NCBI RefSeq assembly: GCF_018255755.1
Contig: NZ_CP073766.1
Span: 1 to 64,000 of the forward strand
Source of the DNA: Chitinophaga sp. HK235
GTDB lineage: Bacteria > Bacteroidota > Bacteroidia > Chitinophagales > Chitinophagaceae
Direction of reading: 5' to 3'
Length of the DNA stretch: 64,000 nucleotides
The notes beneath the pieces were generated by a model that saw only the letters and a list, made by a program, of their open reading frames with translations, searched no databases and was not told where the DNA came from. Shown in pieces: positions 25,263 to 35,063 of this stretch (its first letter is position 1; every line of letters starts with the position of its first letter). A program made the position numbers and the translations under genes.

Positions 25263-25994
25263 TTAAACAAACTGTTGCAGATAACGTAAGCCGGCCATCT
25301 CTCCCGGGATACCAAAGCTGGGAAATCCCAGCGACACCGCAGCTTCATCTCCGTAAAGAAAATTGAAGATCACAGCATATTCCCGGCTGTCGCTATGTTG
25401 CCTATAAAAAGCTGCAACAGCAGGATGGGGGCCGCTTTCGCCCGGAGCACTGCCGGCATGTATAGTCACATACCTTTCCTGCTTCCCATGTTCCTCCAGT
25501 GTTGCAGGCCGGGAAGACGATAACCGGTAAAGGGTACGGTAACAGCTTTCCAACGTCCTGGTACGGATCAATGATGCATCGTACGTTTCACTGGTCCAGA
25601 AAACAGGTACACTGAATCCACGCGCTACCAGCGCCTGTATTTTAAAACGGCTGTCATAATCGGTGGTATAACGGTTGGTCCATCCTCCTTTCAGATCATC
25701 ACAAAGGTTCAGCGCTACACGGAAAACCTTGTACGGTGCTAATTGCTTGCATCGCTGGTTAATACCTGATAATGCCGCAGTCATTATTTCCTCTGCATGT
25801 AAAGCCTTCAATAATTCCAGTTGCGCTGATACATGCACTTTTCCCATTGGATTAAAACCTCCCAATGGCATGGCCAGATCTCCTTTGGTATTGCCCTGCA
25901 GCTGTTTTAAATATTGATGGAAACGCTCCATGCCTGCTGGTTGATGATATAGGTTGAGCATAATATCGATGACCGGCAATACCTCAAATTGCAT
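25263..25994 (-). CDS. Hypothetical protein at the end of the efflux/two-component operon
   Basis: 243 residues, no signal peptide or membrane segment, no motif I recognise. Notable stretches are F-N-P-M-G-K (about 47-52), V-A-L-N-L-C-D-D-L-K-G-G-W-T-N-R-Y-T-T-D-Y (about 93-113) and F-L-Y-G-D-E-A (about 212-218). It starts 21 bp after the LytTR regulator on the same strand and may be its last cotranscribed gene. Codon use looks like the neighbouring core genes. Function unknown. Confidence 0.6.
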   Translation of the reverse strand: MQFEVLPVIDIMLNLYHQPAGMERFHQYLKQLQGNTKGDLAMPLGGFNPMGKVHVSAQLELLKALHAEEIMTAALSGINQRCKQLAPYKVFRVALNLCDDLKGGWTNRYTTDYDSRFKIQALVARGFSVPVFWTSETYDASLIRTRTLESCYRTLYRLSSSRPATLEEHGKQERYVTIHAGSAPGESGPHPAVAAFYRQHSDSREYAVIFNFLYGDEAAVSLGFPSFGIPGEMAGLRYLQQFV

Positions 25995-26015
25995 GTAATG
26001 AATTTAGGCAAATTA

Positions 26016-26774
26016 TTATTTATCGAGCCACTGTTTAAACAAAGGCACTTTTTCTTTACTTACGAGCACCTCCCTTTCCGGATCTCGTTTGAGCCTGATC
26101 TGTAGTTTGCCGTTGAAGGAGTGGAGAATACGATCAATACTGTGGATGCCAATGATATGCTGGCGGTTGGCCCGGAAAAACTGAGCGGGGTTTAACTGTT
26201 CTTCCAGTTCGTCCATGGTTTGGGTGACCACCACCTCTGATTTATCTTTTAATACAAGACGGGTGGTGCTGTAGGCATAATAGGCGAAGTCTACATCTTC
26301 TACCAGCACTGTTCTGTAACCGTCCCGGAAAGGAAGCATGAAGCGGGTACGGTAGCTTACTTCTTTTTGTTTGAAGAACTCCAGCAGCTGCTGCACCATC
26401 TCTGTAGGTCCTGTTTGCACGGGCTGCCGGTGGATCTTGTCCAGGGCCTGGCGCAGGTCTTCTTTTTCTATAGGTTTCAAGAGATAGTCAATGCTATTGA
26501 CTTTGAAGGCCCGGATGGCGTATTCATCATAAGCAGTGGTAAAGATAACCGGACATTGGAGGGATACCTGCTGGAAGATGTCGAATGATAAACCATCTGC
26601 CAGTCTGATATCCATAAGGGCTACATCGGGGTGGGGGTGTTGTCTGAACCAGGCCACACTGGCACTAACGGTGTCAAGGATGGCTTCAATTGTAGTATCG
26701 GGGAATATATCGTGTACCAGATTTTTTAGCCGGGTTGCATTGGGCTTTTCATCTTCAATGATAACTAAACGCAT
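26016..26774 (-). CDS. LytTR-family response regulator
   Basis: 252 residues. The receiver domain (about 1-120) has the acidic pair E7-D8, phospho-acceptor D55 in A-L-M-D-I-R-L, and the conserved lysine in Y-L-L-K-P. The LytTR DNA-binding domain (about 145-250) shows F-A-Y-Y-A-Y-S-T-T-R-L and F-F-R-A-N-R-Q-H-I-I-G. It starts 9 bp after the histidine kinase gene and forms a LytS/LytR-type pair with it. Position at the end of an RND efflux operon suggests it controls efflux or an envelope stress response; its target is not shown. Confidence 0.92.
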   Translation of the reverse strand: MRLVIIEDEKPNATRLKNLVHDIFPDTTIEAILDTVSASVAWFRQHPHPDVALMDIRLADGLSFDIFQQVSLQCPVIFTTAYDEYAIRAFKVNSIDYLLKPIEKEDLRQALDKIHRQPVQTGPTEMVQQLLEFFKQKEVSYRTRFMLPFRDGYRTVLVEDVDFAYYAYSTTRLVLKDKSEVVVTQTMDELEEQLNPAQFFRANRQHIIGIHSIDRILHSFNGKLQIRLKRDPEREVLVSKEKVPLFKQWLDK

Positions 26775-26783
26775 AAATTAATT

Positions 26784-27908
26784 TTAGAAATCCAGTAAAG
26801 GCAGCGTCACCATAAACATGCTATTCTCTTCCTTTATCTCAGGAGCCTGGTCTGATAACAAACCATAGCGGTTTTTGATGTTTTCCAGTCCCAGCTTGGT
26901 GGAAGGGATCACGTTAGGGATACGCTGTGTATTGTTGCTGACAGTTAATTTGCCTTCTTCCTGCTGATAAATGCGGATATGCAGTGGTTGTTCACCGGAG
27001 GCGACATTGTGCTTGATAGCATTTTCTATGAGCAGTTGCAGGGTAATAGGAGGGATGCCACGGTTGGTGATCGAATCGGGAATGGTGATCTGTATGTCTA
27101 CATTGTTACCATGACGGATCCGGATCAGGTAGATATAAGCCTGTATAAATCGTAACTCGGCTCCCAGTGTAATGATATCATTGTTGAGGTTAACAATCAT
27201 ATACCGGTATACCCGGGAAAGGTTCTCCAGAAAAGAGAGCGCGGTGTCCTTATCTTCTTCAATCAGTGCCGAAAGGGTACTGAAATTATTGAACATAAAA
27301 TGTGGGTCCAGCTGTAATTTCAGGGATTGCAGCTGCGACTGCATGGCTATTTGCCTTAATTCGGCAGCTTTGAGTTCCAGTTCGGAAGCCTCCAGCATAG
27401 AGGTTTTCCAGCGTTGCAGGAAAAAATTACCGGTATGAACGGCGCTGATCAGGATAGACAGCATCACACATACAAACACAAACTGCCATTCGTCCAGTTT
27501 CTCTGGTATGGTGGCCGGCTTTTCTTCAGGAGGGCCGAAGATGAGAGAAAGTGTGACATATAAAATGCTGAGCAGAATGCCTACCGAAATGATCTGACCA
27601 AAGAGCTGGGCGATAAAACGCCGGATGGGCCATCTCTCCCAGGGTATCCAGCGGTCCATCCATCTGGCGGTGATCAGGCTCAGTTCCGTGATCAGCCAGC
27701 AGAAGATCATCATGATCGTCCACTCAATGATCAGTTCCCGCCAACTTAGTTTCGACATTCTTGACCAGGATTCGCTGTAAGGGTTTACCAGGTAGGACAA
27801 CAGGTAATACAGGAGAAATATCATCGGAATGATAAATATCCGGTAGTACCTGTTGAACATTTTTTCTGCCATGTTATTCTTGCTCATTGCTTGTATTTGG
27901 TAGTACAA
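26784..27908 (-). CDS. LytS-type sensor histidine kinase
   Basis: 374 residues; an inner ATG at 27887 is an equally good start. About four membrane segments (22-40, 58-80, 98-122, 142-162), then a coiled-coil and the His_kinase domain with phospho-acceptor H203 in L-D-P-H-F-M-F-N-N-F. The ATPase domain has the N box E-N-A-I-K-H-N and a G box G-L-E-N-I-K-N-R-Y. No separate extracellular sensor domain is present, so sensing is likely within the membrane. Coupled to the response regulator downstream and 43 bp behind the outer membrane efflux gene. Confidence 0.92.
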   Translation of the reverse strand: MYYQIQAMSKNNMAEKMFNRYYRIFIIPMIFLLYYLLSYLVNPYSESWSRMSKLSWRELIIEWTIMMIFCWLITELSLITARWMDRWIPWERWPIRRFIAQLFGQIISVGILLSILYVTLSLIFGPPEEKPATIPEKLDEWQFVFVCVMLSILISAVHTGNFFLQRWKTSMLEASELELKAAELRQIAMQSQLQSLKLQLDPHFMFNNFSTLSALIEEDKDTALSFLENLSRVYRYMIVNLNNDIITLGAELRFIQAYIYLIRIRHGNNVDIQITIPDSITNRGIPPITLQLLIENAIKHNVASGEQPLHIRIYQQEEGKLTVSNNTQRIPNVIPSTKLGLENIKNRYGLLSDQAPEIKEENSMFMVTLPLLDF

Positions 27909-27951
27909 CTGGCCTTAAATATAAAGTAATCATACTTATCAGGTTGCACTT

Positions 27952-29370
27952 CTATTTCCATCCACCTCCGAGTGAGCGGTACAGTTCTATCACGGCGCCC
28001 TGCTGCTCGCGTTCTACTGTTGAAAGGTCCAGTTCACTTTGTAATACATTGCCCTGTGCGGTAATCACTTCCAGGTAGGAGGCCATACCGCTTCGAAACA
28101 ACAGGCCGGCATCTCTGATGGCGCTTTGCAGCTTCTCCACCCGTACCCGGGTCATATCATGCTGCGCCTGGAGCTTATCCATTTTCACGAGCGCGTCTGA
28201 TACTTCTCCCACGGCTGTCAGTACCGATTTTCGGAATTCGATAGCTGTTCTTTCCCATTCTATTTTAGCCGTTTCCCATTCTGTCTTTAATTTCCTCCGT
28301 TGGAAGATGGGTTGCGTGATGCTGCCGGCTGCTGTTTCAAAGAGGCTGCCTGGTATGCTGAACCAGTTACTGGCTTTAAATGAATTGATACCAACGCCTG
28401 CGGTAATATTGAGGGCGGGGTACATGCTGGCTTGAGCGATGCCCGCTTTGGCGTTGGCTATTTTGACAGCCATCTCTGCTGCCTGCACGTCAGGACGCTG
28501 GCTGAGCAGGGATGCTGGAACACCAGCGGATAACGGACTGTCTGTTACAATGGATGAGGGCCGGTTGCTTCTGGCAATAGTCCCTGGCAGGGATCCGGAG
28601 AGGATCTTCAATGCATTTTCCTGAAGGATGATCTGTTGCTCTATTTTGGGTAACAGGGCGGCAGCCACCTGACGCTGGGCTGCTGTTTGTTCAATGGCGA
28701 GATTATTGATCTGGCCGGAATTGAATTGCAGCTGCATCATCTGCAGGGTGCTGTCGTTGAGTGCCAGGTTTCTGGCGGCAATGGCGTGCTGGGTGTCCAG
28801 CATTAACAGGTTGTAATATCCTTGCGCCACCTCGCTCACTATTCTTGTCTGTACCGCTTTGGAAGCCTCTGTGCTCTGCAGGTAGCTGGCAAGGGCTATC
28901 TCTTTCATGCGACTGATTTTTCCCCAGGCAATCACCTCCCAGCTAAGGCCGATGTTGGCGTTGTAATCGTCCATATAACGGGTACCCATATACTGTTCCG
29001 ACAAAGAGCCGTTCAGACTGTTTTTAGACGGATAGTTACGGTTGGCCTGCATCTGCAGGTTCAGGTCCGGCAGATTGGCCAGCCTGGCGGCTTTGACCGC
29101 CTGTTCGGAAGCAGCCACATTTTTAAGGGCTACCTGTATATCGAAGTTTTGAGCGATGGCACTATCGATCAGGGCTTGCAGCGCCGGATCGGTGAAAAAC
29201 GTTTTCCAGGAAAGCTGGCCGGTATTGCTGCTGTCGGCAGTAGCAGGCGCACTACGGTAGTGATGCGGTAAGGGCACTGCCGGCCTGGTGAACTCTTTGC
29301 CCACCCTGCAGGCCATGACCGTGCTGGAAAACACGGCGATGGCGAGAAGGGATGATTTATTGATAGTCAT
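27952..29370 (-). CDS. TolC-like outer membrane efflux lipoprotein (NodT family)
   Basis: 472 residues with two repeated long helical OEP regions. The signal sequence ends with V-M-A-C (residues 18-21), a lipobox. Motifs typical of NodT proteins: L-S-W-E-V-I-A-W-G-K-I-S-R, L-L-S-Q-R-P-D-V-Q-A-A-E and the C-terminal Y-L-E-V-I-T-A-Q. It forms the outer membrane exit duct for the RND pump encoded 26 bp upstream. Third structural gene of the adaptor-pump-channel operon. Confidence 0.92.
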   Translation of the reverse strand: MTINKSSLLAIAVFSSTVMACRVGKEFTRPAVPLPHHYRSAPATADSSNTGQLSWKTFFTDPALQALIDSAIAQNFDIQVALKNVAASEQAVKAARLANLPDLNLQMQANRNYPSKNSLNGSLSEQYMGTRYMDDYNANIGLSWEVIAWGKISRMKEIALASYLQSTEASKAVQTRIVSEVAQGYYNLLMLDTQHAIAARNLALNDSTLQMMQLQFNSGQINNLAIEQTAAQRQVAAALLPKIEQQIILQENALKILSGSLPGTIARSNRPSSIVTDSPLSAGVPASLLSQRPDVQAAEMAVKIANAKAGIAQASMYPALNITAGVGINSFKASNWFSIPGSLFETAAGSITQPIFQRRKLKTEWETAKIEWERTAIEFRKSVLTAVGEVSDALVKMDKLQAQHDMTRVRVEKLQSAIRDAGLLFRSGMASYLEVITAQGNVLQSELDLSTVEREQQGAVIELYRSLGGGWK

Positions 29371-29396
29371 TGTTTGCTGATTTTTTGAAATTGCTG

Positions 29397-32300
29397 TTAA
29401 ACTGTTGCTGGTTCCATCACCACTTCCTTTGCTGCTACCGGTGTTTTTCCGGAGATTTTTTCCTGCAGATACTGGAACACGATGAATAATACCGGGATGA
29501 TGAACACGCCCAGGATTACGCCGGACAACATACCACCTGCGGTGCCGATACTGATGGAATGGTTACCCAGTGCGGAAGGTCCTTTTACGACCATCAGCGG
29601 AACCAGCCCGGCTACAAAGGCCAGCGAGGTCATGATGATAGGACGCAGACGCAGTTTGGAGGCTTCCATCGCGGCCGACAGCAGCGTTTTGCCTGCCCGG
29701 CGCCGTTGTACGGCAAATTCTACAATCAGGATGGCGTTTTTTGCCAGCAGACCAATCAGCATCACCAGACCTACCTGTACATAAATGTTGTTGTCGATGC
29801 CCGCCAGATTAATAGCCAGGAACACACCCAGGATACCGGTTGGTATAGATAACAGTACGGCCAGCGGCAGTATATAACTCTCATATTGCGCTGCCAGCAG
29901 GAAGTACACAAATATCAGCGCCAGCACAAATATGAACACCATCTGGTTGCCGGCATTCTTTTCTTCCTTACTTAATCCGGTCCACTCGAAACTGAAGCCG
30001 GCAGGGAGTTTGGTGGCAGCCACTCTTTCCACCGCTTTGATCGCGTCACCCGTGCTGTAGCCCGGTTTGGGCATCGCATTGATGGAGATAGAGTTAAACA
30101 GATTGTATCTGTTCATCATCTCAGGACCATACACTTTTTTCAAAGTGATCATGCTGTTCACTGGTACCATCTGTCCCTGATCGTTTTTAACGAATATACC
30201 TTCGAGGCTGGAAGGGGTACCACGGGATTCCGGTGCGGCCTGTACCATCACACGATAATATTTACCGAAGCGGTTGAAGTCTGATGCCTGATTACTACCA
30301 TAATAAGTTTGCAGTGTCATCATCAGGTCGCTTACATTAACACCCAGCTGTTTTGTTTTTACGGGATCCACTACCAGCTCATACTGTGGGAAGTCGGCCT
30401 TAAACATAGTAAAGGCTACGGCTATTTCCGGACTTTGCATCAGCTCTCCGATGAAGCGGTTGGCGGTTTCACTGAATTTCTCCACTGGTCCGCCGGTACG
30501 GTCCTGCAGCACCAGCTCCAGGCCGTTGAAGGTACCGAAGCCGGGCACCGTCGGGAAGGTAAACACACTGAAAGTACCTTCCTTAATGGTATTCAGCTGT
30601 TCGTTCATCAGATATACGATATGATCTATGTTCTGCACTTCGCCACGTTCCTTGATAGGCTTCAGTTTCACGAAGCCCATCGCATAAGCCGGACTGGCAC
30701 CATTACTCAGAATGTTGTATCCGGAAATGCTGGTTTCTGATTCCACCATAGGCATCTTTTTAAGGATGCTGTCTGCTCTGCGCAGCACTACCGTGGTCCT
30801 TTCCAGACCCGCTCCCGGAGGGAGTGACAGGGAATAGGCCACAAAGCTGCCATCTTCGTTGGGAATAAACCCTTTAGGCGTACTGCGCATCAGTAAGGCA
30901 GTTGCTACGATGATGAGGGCCAGTGCGCCCAGGCTCACCCATTTATAGTTGATCAGCCATTTGACACCACGGGCGTACTTATTGGTCATCGCCTGGAAAC
31001 CGGTGTTGAAAGCGGTAAAGAAACGGCCTGCAAAACCTTGTCTGGCGGGTGTTTTTTCACCATGACCCCCTTCTCCGGCATGGGTATTTTTCAGGAAGAG
31101 GGCACACAGGGCCGGACTAAGCGTCAGTGCGTTCAGTGCGGATATCAGGATGGCGATAGCCAGTGTAAAGGCGAACTGCCTGTAAAACACGCCGGTGGGG
31201 CCTTCCATAAAACCTACCGGCAGGAACACTGCGGCCATTACCAGGGTAATAGACACGATAGCGCCGGTGATCTCGCTCATCGCCGACATAGTAGCGGCTT
31301 TGGCTGGCAAATGCGATCGCTCCATCTTACTGTGCACCGCTTCTACCACCACAATGGCGTCATCCACCACAATCCCGATGGCCAGCACTAAGGCAAACAA
31401 GGTGAGCATGTTGATGGAAAAGCCCAGCATCTGCAAAAAGAAAAAGGTACCTATCAGCGAAACCGGAACAGCAATGGCAGGGATCAGTGTAGACCTGAAG
31501 TCTTGCAGGAACAGAAACACGATCACGAAAACCAGCACGAAAGCCTCTATCAGCGTAGATTTCACCTGTTTAATAGAGATGTCCAGCTGTTCTTTGGTGC
31601 TCATGGTCACCTGATATTTGACGCCTTTCGGGAAAGTTTGGGACGCGTTGTCCATCACTTTGTTGATCTCTGTCTGGATAGCGTTGGCATTGGAACCATT
31701 GGTCTGGAAGATGGCCATGGTCACGGCATCTTTGCCATTTACGCGGTTGTCGGTGGTGTAGTTGGCCGAGCCCAGTTCTATACGGGCCAGGTCTTTCAGA
31801 TACAACACTGAACCATCAGGAGCTACCTTGATGACGATTTTTTCGAACTGTTCGGGTTGATTGAATTTTCCTTTATAGTTGATCACATAAGACAAGGGCT
31901 CATCTGTGCCTTCGCCAAATCTGCCAGGTGCCGCTTCCAGGCTCTGGTCGCGGATAGCGTTCATTACCTCTGTCGGCGTTACGTTATAGGCAGTCAGCTG
32001 TTCGGGCTTCAGCCATACACGCATGGAGTAGTCCTTGGCACCGAAGATCTGTGCCTGGCCTACACCGGGTATACGTTTGATCTCGGGGATCACGTTAATC
32101 TTGGCATAGTTCTGCAGGAAGGCTTCATCATATTTTTTGTTGTCTTCACTGTAAATGTCCAGGATCATGATCATCCCGCTCTGTTGTTTGGTGGTGGTAA
32201 CACCGGCCTGTATTACTTCAGGTGGTAACTGGCTGGTCACCTGGGCTACGCGGTTTTGTACGTTTACCGCTGCCTGATCAGGATCGGTACCCAGTTTGAA

Positions 32301-32579
32301 GAATACGGTCACTGAGCCTACACCGTCATTGCCGGCGTTAGACTGGATATAAGTCATGTTTTCCACCCCGTTGATGGCCTCTTCCAGGGGAGTAACTACC
32401 GAACGTAGTACCGTGGCAGCATTACCGCCGGGGAAGGAGGCGCTCACCACCACGCTGGGTGGCGCGATGTCCGGGAACTGTGTCACCGGCAGCCGGGTAA
32501 GGCCTACGATACCCAGGATCACCAGGATAACCGATATAACGGTGGCCAGTACCGGCCGTTGAATAATTTTATTGAGCAT
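29397..32579 (-). CDS. RND multidrug efflux pump, HAE1/AcrB family
   Basis: 1060 residues, the full family length, starting I-I-Q-R-P-V-L-A-T-V-I-S and having the two large periplasmic loops and 12 membrane helices. TM4 holds the proton-relay aspartate pair in I-G-I-V-V-D-D-A-I-V-V-V-E. F-P-D-I-A-P-P and P-G-F-G-T-F-N-G-L are the hydrophobe/amphiphile efflux subfamily hallmarks rather than metal efflux. It works with the adaptor encoded 18 bp upstream and the NodT channel downstream to export drugs, dyes or bile-like compounds. The substrate cannot be read from sequence. Confidence 0.95.
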   Translation of the reverse strand: MLNKIIQRPVLATVISVILVILGIVGLTRLPVTQFPDIAPPSVVVSASFPGGNAATVLRSVVTPLEEAINGVENMTYIQSNAGNDGVGSVTVFFKLGTDPDQAAVNVQNRVAQVTSQLPPEVIQAGVTTTKQQSGMIMILDIYSEDNKKYDEAFLQNYAKINVIPEIKRIPGVGQAQIFGAKDYSMRVWLKPEQLTAYNVTPTEVMNAIRDQSLEAAPGRFGEGTDEPLSYVINYKGKFNQPEQFEKIVIKVAPDGSVLYLKDLARIELGSANYTTDNRVNGKDAVTMAIFQTNGSNANAIQTEINKVMDNASQTFPKGVKYQVTMSTKEQLDISIKQVKSTLIEAFVLVFVIVFLFLQDFRSTLIPAIAVPVSLIGTFFFLQMLGFSINMLTLFALVLAIGIVVDDAIVVVEAVHSKMERSHLPAKAATMSAMSEITGAIVSITLVMAAVFLPVGFMEGPTGVFYRQFAFTLAIAILISALNALTLSPALCALFLKNTHAGEGGHGEKTPARQGFAGRFFTAFNTGFQAMTNKYARGVKWLINYKWVSLGALALIIVATALLMRSTPKGFIPNEDGSFVAYSLSLPPGAGLERTTVVLRRADSILKKMPMVESETSISGYNILSNGASPAYAMGFVKLKPIKERGEVQNIDHIVYLMNEQLNTIKEGTFSVFTFPTVPGFGTFNGLELVLQDRTGGPVEKFSETANRFIGELMQSPEIAVAFTMFKADFPQYELVVDPVKTKQLGVNVSDLMMTLQTYYGSNQASDFNRFGKYYRVMVQAAPESRGTPSSLEGIFVKNDQGQMVPVNSMITLKKVYGPEMMNRYNLFNSISINAMPKPGYSTGDAIKAVERVAATKLPAGFSFEWTGLSKEEKNAGNQMVFIFVLALIFVYFLLAAQYESYILPLAVLLSIPTGILGVFLAINLAGIDNNIYVQVGLVMLIGLLAKNAILIVEFAVQRRRAGKTLLSAAMEASKLRLRPIIMTSLAFVAGLVPLMVVKGPSALGNHSISIGTAGGMLSGVILGVFIIPVLFIVFQYLQEKISGKTPVAAKEVVMEPATV

Positions 32580-32597
32580 GGCTTGTTTTACTTTGGT

Positions 32598-33782
32598 TTA
32601 TTTTCCGTTTGTTGCAACGGAATCTTTGTTGTTGGCGGGTTTCACCACCGCGCCTTCCATCAGGGTTTCTATGCCGGCAGTGACAATCCTGTCACCCCGC
32701 TTCAGTCCTTCTTTTACGATGAAGTTATCCTGACTTCTGCCGGACAGCTCAAGGATACGGCGTTGTACCTTATTGCTGTCGACCACCTGATATACAAATA
32801 TTTTGTCCTGCATTTCCAGGGTGGCGGCCTGCGGCACCTGTATCACCCCGCTGTAGAGTTGTTCCACCCTTACTTTGCCGGTATTGCCGGAACGCAGGAT
32901 GGCTGCCGGATTCGGGAAGGTGGCCCGGAGGCTGATAGCGGCCGTTGTTTTATTGAACTGTCCGTCTACCATCTCGATACGACCTTTCTGGTTAAAAGCA
33001 TCACCATTGGAGAGAATGAGCGTTACCGGGCGAAGCTGTTTCAGCTGTTGCTGCAGACTTACGCCGGAAGCGCCTTTGCTGAAGTTCATGAAATCGTTTT
33101 CGCTCATAGAGAAATAAGCGTATACCTCACTGATATCAGAAAGTGTGGTGAGCGGAGCTGCATCATTTCTGCCTACCAGGTTGCCGATCCTTTTGGGAAT
33201 ACGGCCGATATATCCGTTGACAGGAGCTTTTATCAGGGTAAAGCCTACATTGACACGGGAAGCGGCTACCGCTGCCTTGGCCTGGTCAACATTAGCTTTG
33301 GCCGTTTGCATAGTGGCCATAGCGGTTTTGAGTTGCATATCGGCTACTACCTTGTTTTCTACCAGTGGACGTACTTTGTCTACTTCCAGCTGGGCAGCTG
33401 CCAGGGCAGACTCCATCGCATGGAGACTGGCAATGTCTCTGTTGAGCTGCTCACGGTAGGGCTGATCATTGATTTCAAACAGTGGTTGACCAGCCTTTAC
33501 ATAACTGCCTTCATCCACAAAAATCTTTTTAAGATATCCATCTACCTGTGGACGTACGTCCACATTCACTTTCCCTTCCAGTTGAGCGGAATATTCGTTG
33601 GTAGTGAGGGTCGTAGTGGTGTCGAGGGTCATCACCGGCAGTTCCGGAGTAGGTGCAGCCATACCGGCTGTTTCGGCACCGGCGTTGCCGCCACAGCTGC
33701 TGAGCGCTGCCGGCAGCAAACAGGCCATGATCATACCGGGAAGTATGTGTCTGCTTCTTATGTTACTTTTTTGGAGGTTCAT
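32598..33782 (-). CDS. RND periplasmic adaptor lipoprotein (AcrA-like)
   Basis: 394 residues from the preferred ATG at 33782; the frame extends to 33821 but the extra residues spoil the signal peptide. Lipobox L-S-S-C followed by G-G. The usual order is visible: half lipoyl segment V-D-V-R-P-Q-V-D-G-Y-L, helical hairpin, second half V-G-F-T-L-I-K-A-P-V-N-G-Y-I-G, beta-barrel, membrane-proximal domain. First gene of the efflux operon. An AraC gene ends up on the same strand upstream with about 195 bp between. Confidence 0.92.
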   Translation of the reverse strand: MNLQKSNIRSRHILPGMIMACLLPAALSSCGGNAGAETAGMAAPTPELPVMTLDTTTTLTTNEYSAQLEGKVNVDVRPQVDGYLKKIFVDEGSYVKAGQPLFEINDQPYREQLNRDIASLHAMESALAAAQLEVDKVRPLVENKVVADMQLKTAMATMQTAKANVDQAKAAVAASRVNVGFTLIKAPVNGYIGRIPKRIGNLVGRNDAAPLTTLSDISEVYAYFSMSENDFMNFSKGASGVSLQQQLKQLRPVTLILSNGDAFNQKGRIEMVDGQFNKTTAAISLRATFPNPAAILRSGNTGKVRVEQLYSGVIQVPQAATLEMQDKIFVYQVVDSNKVQRRILELSGRSQDNFIVKEGLKRGDRIVTAGIETLMEGAVVKPANNKDSVATNGK

Positions 33783-33978
33783 TGCCTTCAGTTTTATTGC
33801 ATATAGAGGGGCAAATATCATCCTCCCCCAAAAACTAATTCAGGACAAAGTGAGTGAAGCGGAAAAAATGGACAATGAACCGGAAAAATGGTGGAATGAA
33901 AAAAATCACCTCTGCAGACTTGTCAGGAATGCTGATGTTGTGTTTGTGGGAATAACTGTTGTCAGCCAGTATATGGGC

Positions 33979-34956
33979 TTATCTTGCTTTGTTAGGGGAG
34001 CATCCGAATTTCTTTTTAAAAGCCGTACTGAAATGCTGTATGGAAGAGTATCCCAGCATGGTGGCAATTTCTCCTACCGACTTATGCTGGTCCTGCAGAT
34101 AGGTACGGGCCAGTTCCAGACGTTGCTCTGCCACAAAGCCAAAGGCCGTGGTGTTGAACAGTTCCTTAAAACCATACTTCAGTTTGTATTCATTAAGGCC
34201 GGCCATTCTGGCGAGGGCCGACAGGGTAGGAGGGTTCTCCAGGTTCTCTAACAGGTGGTCCCGCACAAAGTGCAGGCGTTCCCGGTCATAGGGCGTACGT
34301 ACGACCGCGTTTGTATGATGATGGGTTTGATGATAGGAAGCGGCCTGCAATACCAGCATCTCTATGGCTTTGGAAAAAAGGAACATTTTTTTGATACCAC
34401 CCTGATAATTACAATGCAGGATGGAATTGATGTTTTGTTGCATGGGGAGATCGATGGGCATGCTCTGAGGAGACAGTGTCCCGATTTTTCTGTTCAGCAC
34501 TTTGTCCGCAAAACGTTGCAGCGCTTCGTCTGAGTGTTCGGTCAGTTGCAAAAAAGAATCACGAGTAAATTGAAGAATAAACTGAGAAGCCATCAGCTCT
34601 TCATTTTTCATAGTGCTAGCACCCATATTGGTATACAGCATGTTATGTGTGTTGGCTGTAAAGTACAGGGGTGTTTGGCTTTCCAGCGGGGTCACCGTAA
34701 ACTGCCCTTTCAGGTTGAAGTGCAGGTGCACGATGTCGACGTCTGCCTTCCAGGTCATAGACCTACAGTCATTATACTCCCAATCACTGTGGATCATGCG
34801 GATACCATCAAACTGCCAGTGGGACATCTTCGCCCGGCCAATCGGAAGGGATAGTTCTCCACTTTCCTCCTTCAGCTGTGGTGAATTGATATCCTGAATG
34901 ACCGTATTGACATGAGGCTCCTTATTATCGTTGCTATTTTCCCAGGCGAGTGGCAT
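33979..34956 (-). CDS. AraC-family transcriptional regulator
   Basis: 325 residues. The C-terminal 100 residues carry both HTH motifs: L-S-A-L-A-R-M-A-G-L-N-E-Y-K-L-K-Y-G-F-K and V-G-E-I-A-T-M-L-G-Y-S-S-I-Q-H-F-S-T-A-F. The N-terminal part has a V-H-L-H-F-N-L-K-G segment seen in ferric-siderophore-type AraC regulators (PchR-like). It lies upstream of the RND operon on the same strand and divergent to a small membrane protein; a 21-bp-spaced direct repeat in the divergent gap is a likely binding site. A TAGATTTG -7 box lies 13 bp before its start. Confidence 0.9.
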   Translation of the reverse strand: MPLAWENSNDNKEPHVNTVIQDINSPQLKEESGELSLPIGRAKMSHWQFDGIRMIHSDWEYNDCRSMTWKADVDIVHLHFNLKGQFTVTPLESQTPLYFTANTHNMLYTNMGASTMKNEELMASQFILQFTRDSFLQLTEHSDEALQRFADKVLNRKIGTLSPQSMPIDLPMQQNINSILHCNYQGGIKKMFLFSKAIEMLVLQAASYHQTHHHTNAVVRTPYDRERLHFVRDHLLENLENPPTLSALARMAGLNEYKLKYGFKELFNTTAFGFVAEQRLELARTYLQDQHKSVGEIATMLGYSSIQHFSTAFKKKFGCSPNKAR

Positions 34957-34968
34957 CTTACTTTTTTA

Positions 34969-34976
34969 CAAATCTA
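34969..34976 (-). promoter_or_regulatory. Candidate -7 box of the AraC gene (TAGATTTG)
   Basis: On the minus strand TAGATTTG matches TAnnTTTG exactly and lies 12 bp before the start codon. No clear -33 TTTG was found; the direct repeats at 34980-35014 occupy that place. Confidence 0.4.
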
Positions 34977-34979
34977 ATT

Positions 34980-35014
34980 CCTTTTAATATAAATATGACT
35001 CCTTTTAATATAAA
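34980..35014. promoter_or_regulatory. Two 14-bp direct repeats spaced by 21 bp, candidate AraC operator
   Basis: CCTTTTAATATAAA occurs at 34980-34993 and again, without mismatch, at 35001-35014. The 21-bp period equals two helical turns, the classic spacing of AraC half-sites on one DNA face. They lie between the AraC gene and the divergent membrane-protein gene, directly upstream of the AraC -7 box. Confidence 0.55.
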
Positions 35015-35063
35015 CGGAAAAGGGAGGCGCAGCGGACCTTTGTACCCATAAAATCATTCAACA

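Noticed and set aside
32559..33806. 415-codon plus-strand frame opposite the RND adaptor
   Set aside because: It is antisense over the whole adaptor gene, whose own protein is clearly recognisable. The translation has no family pattern.
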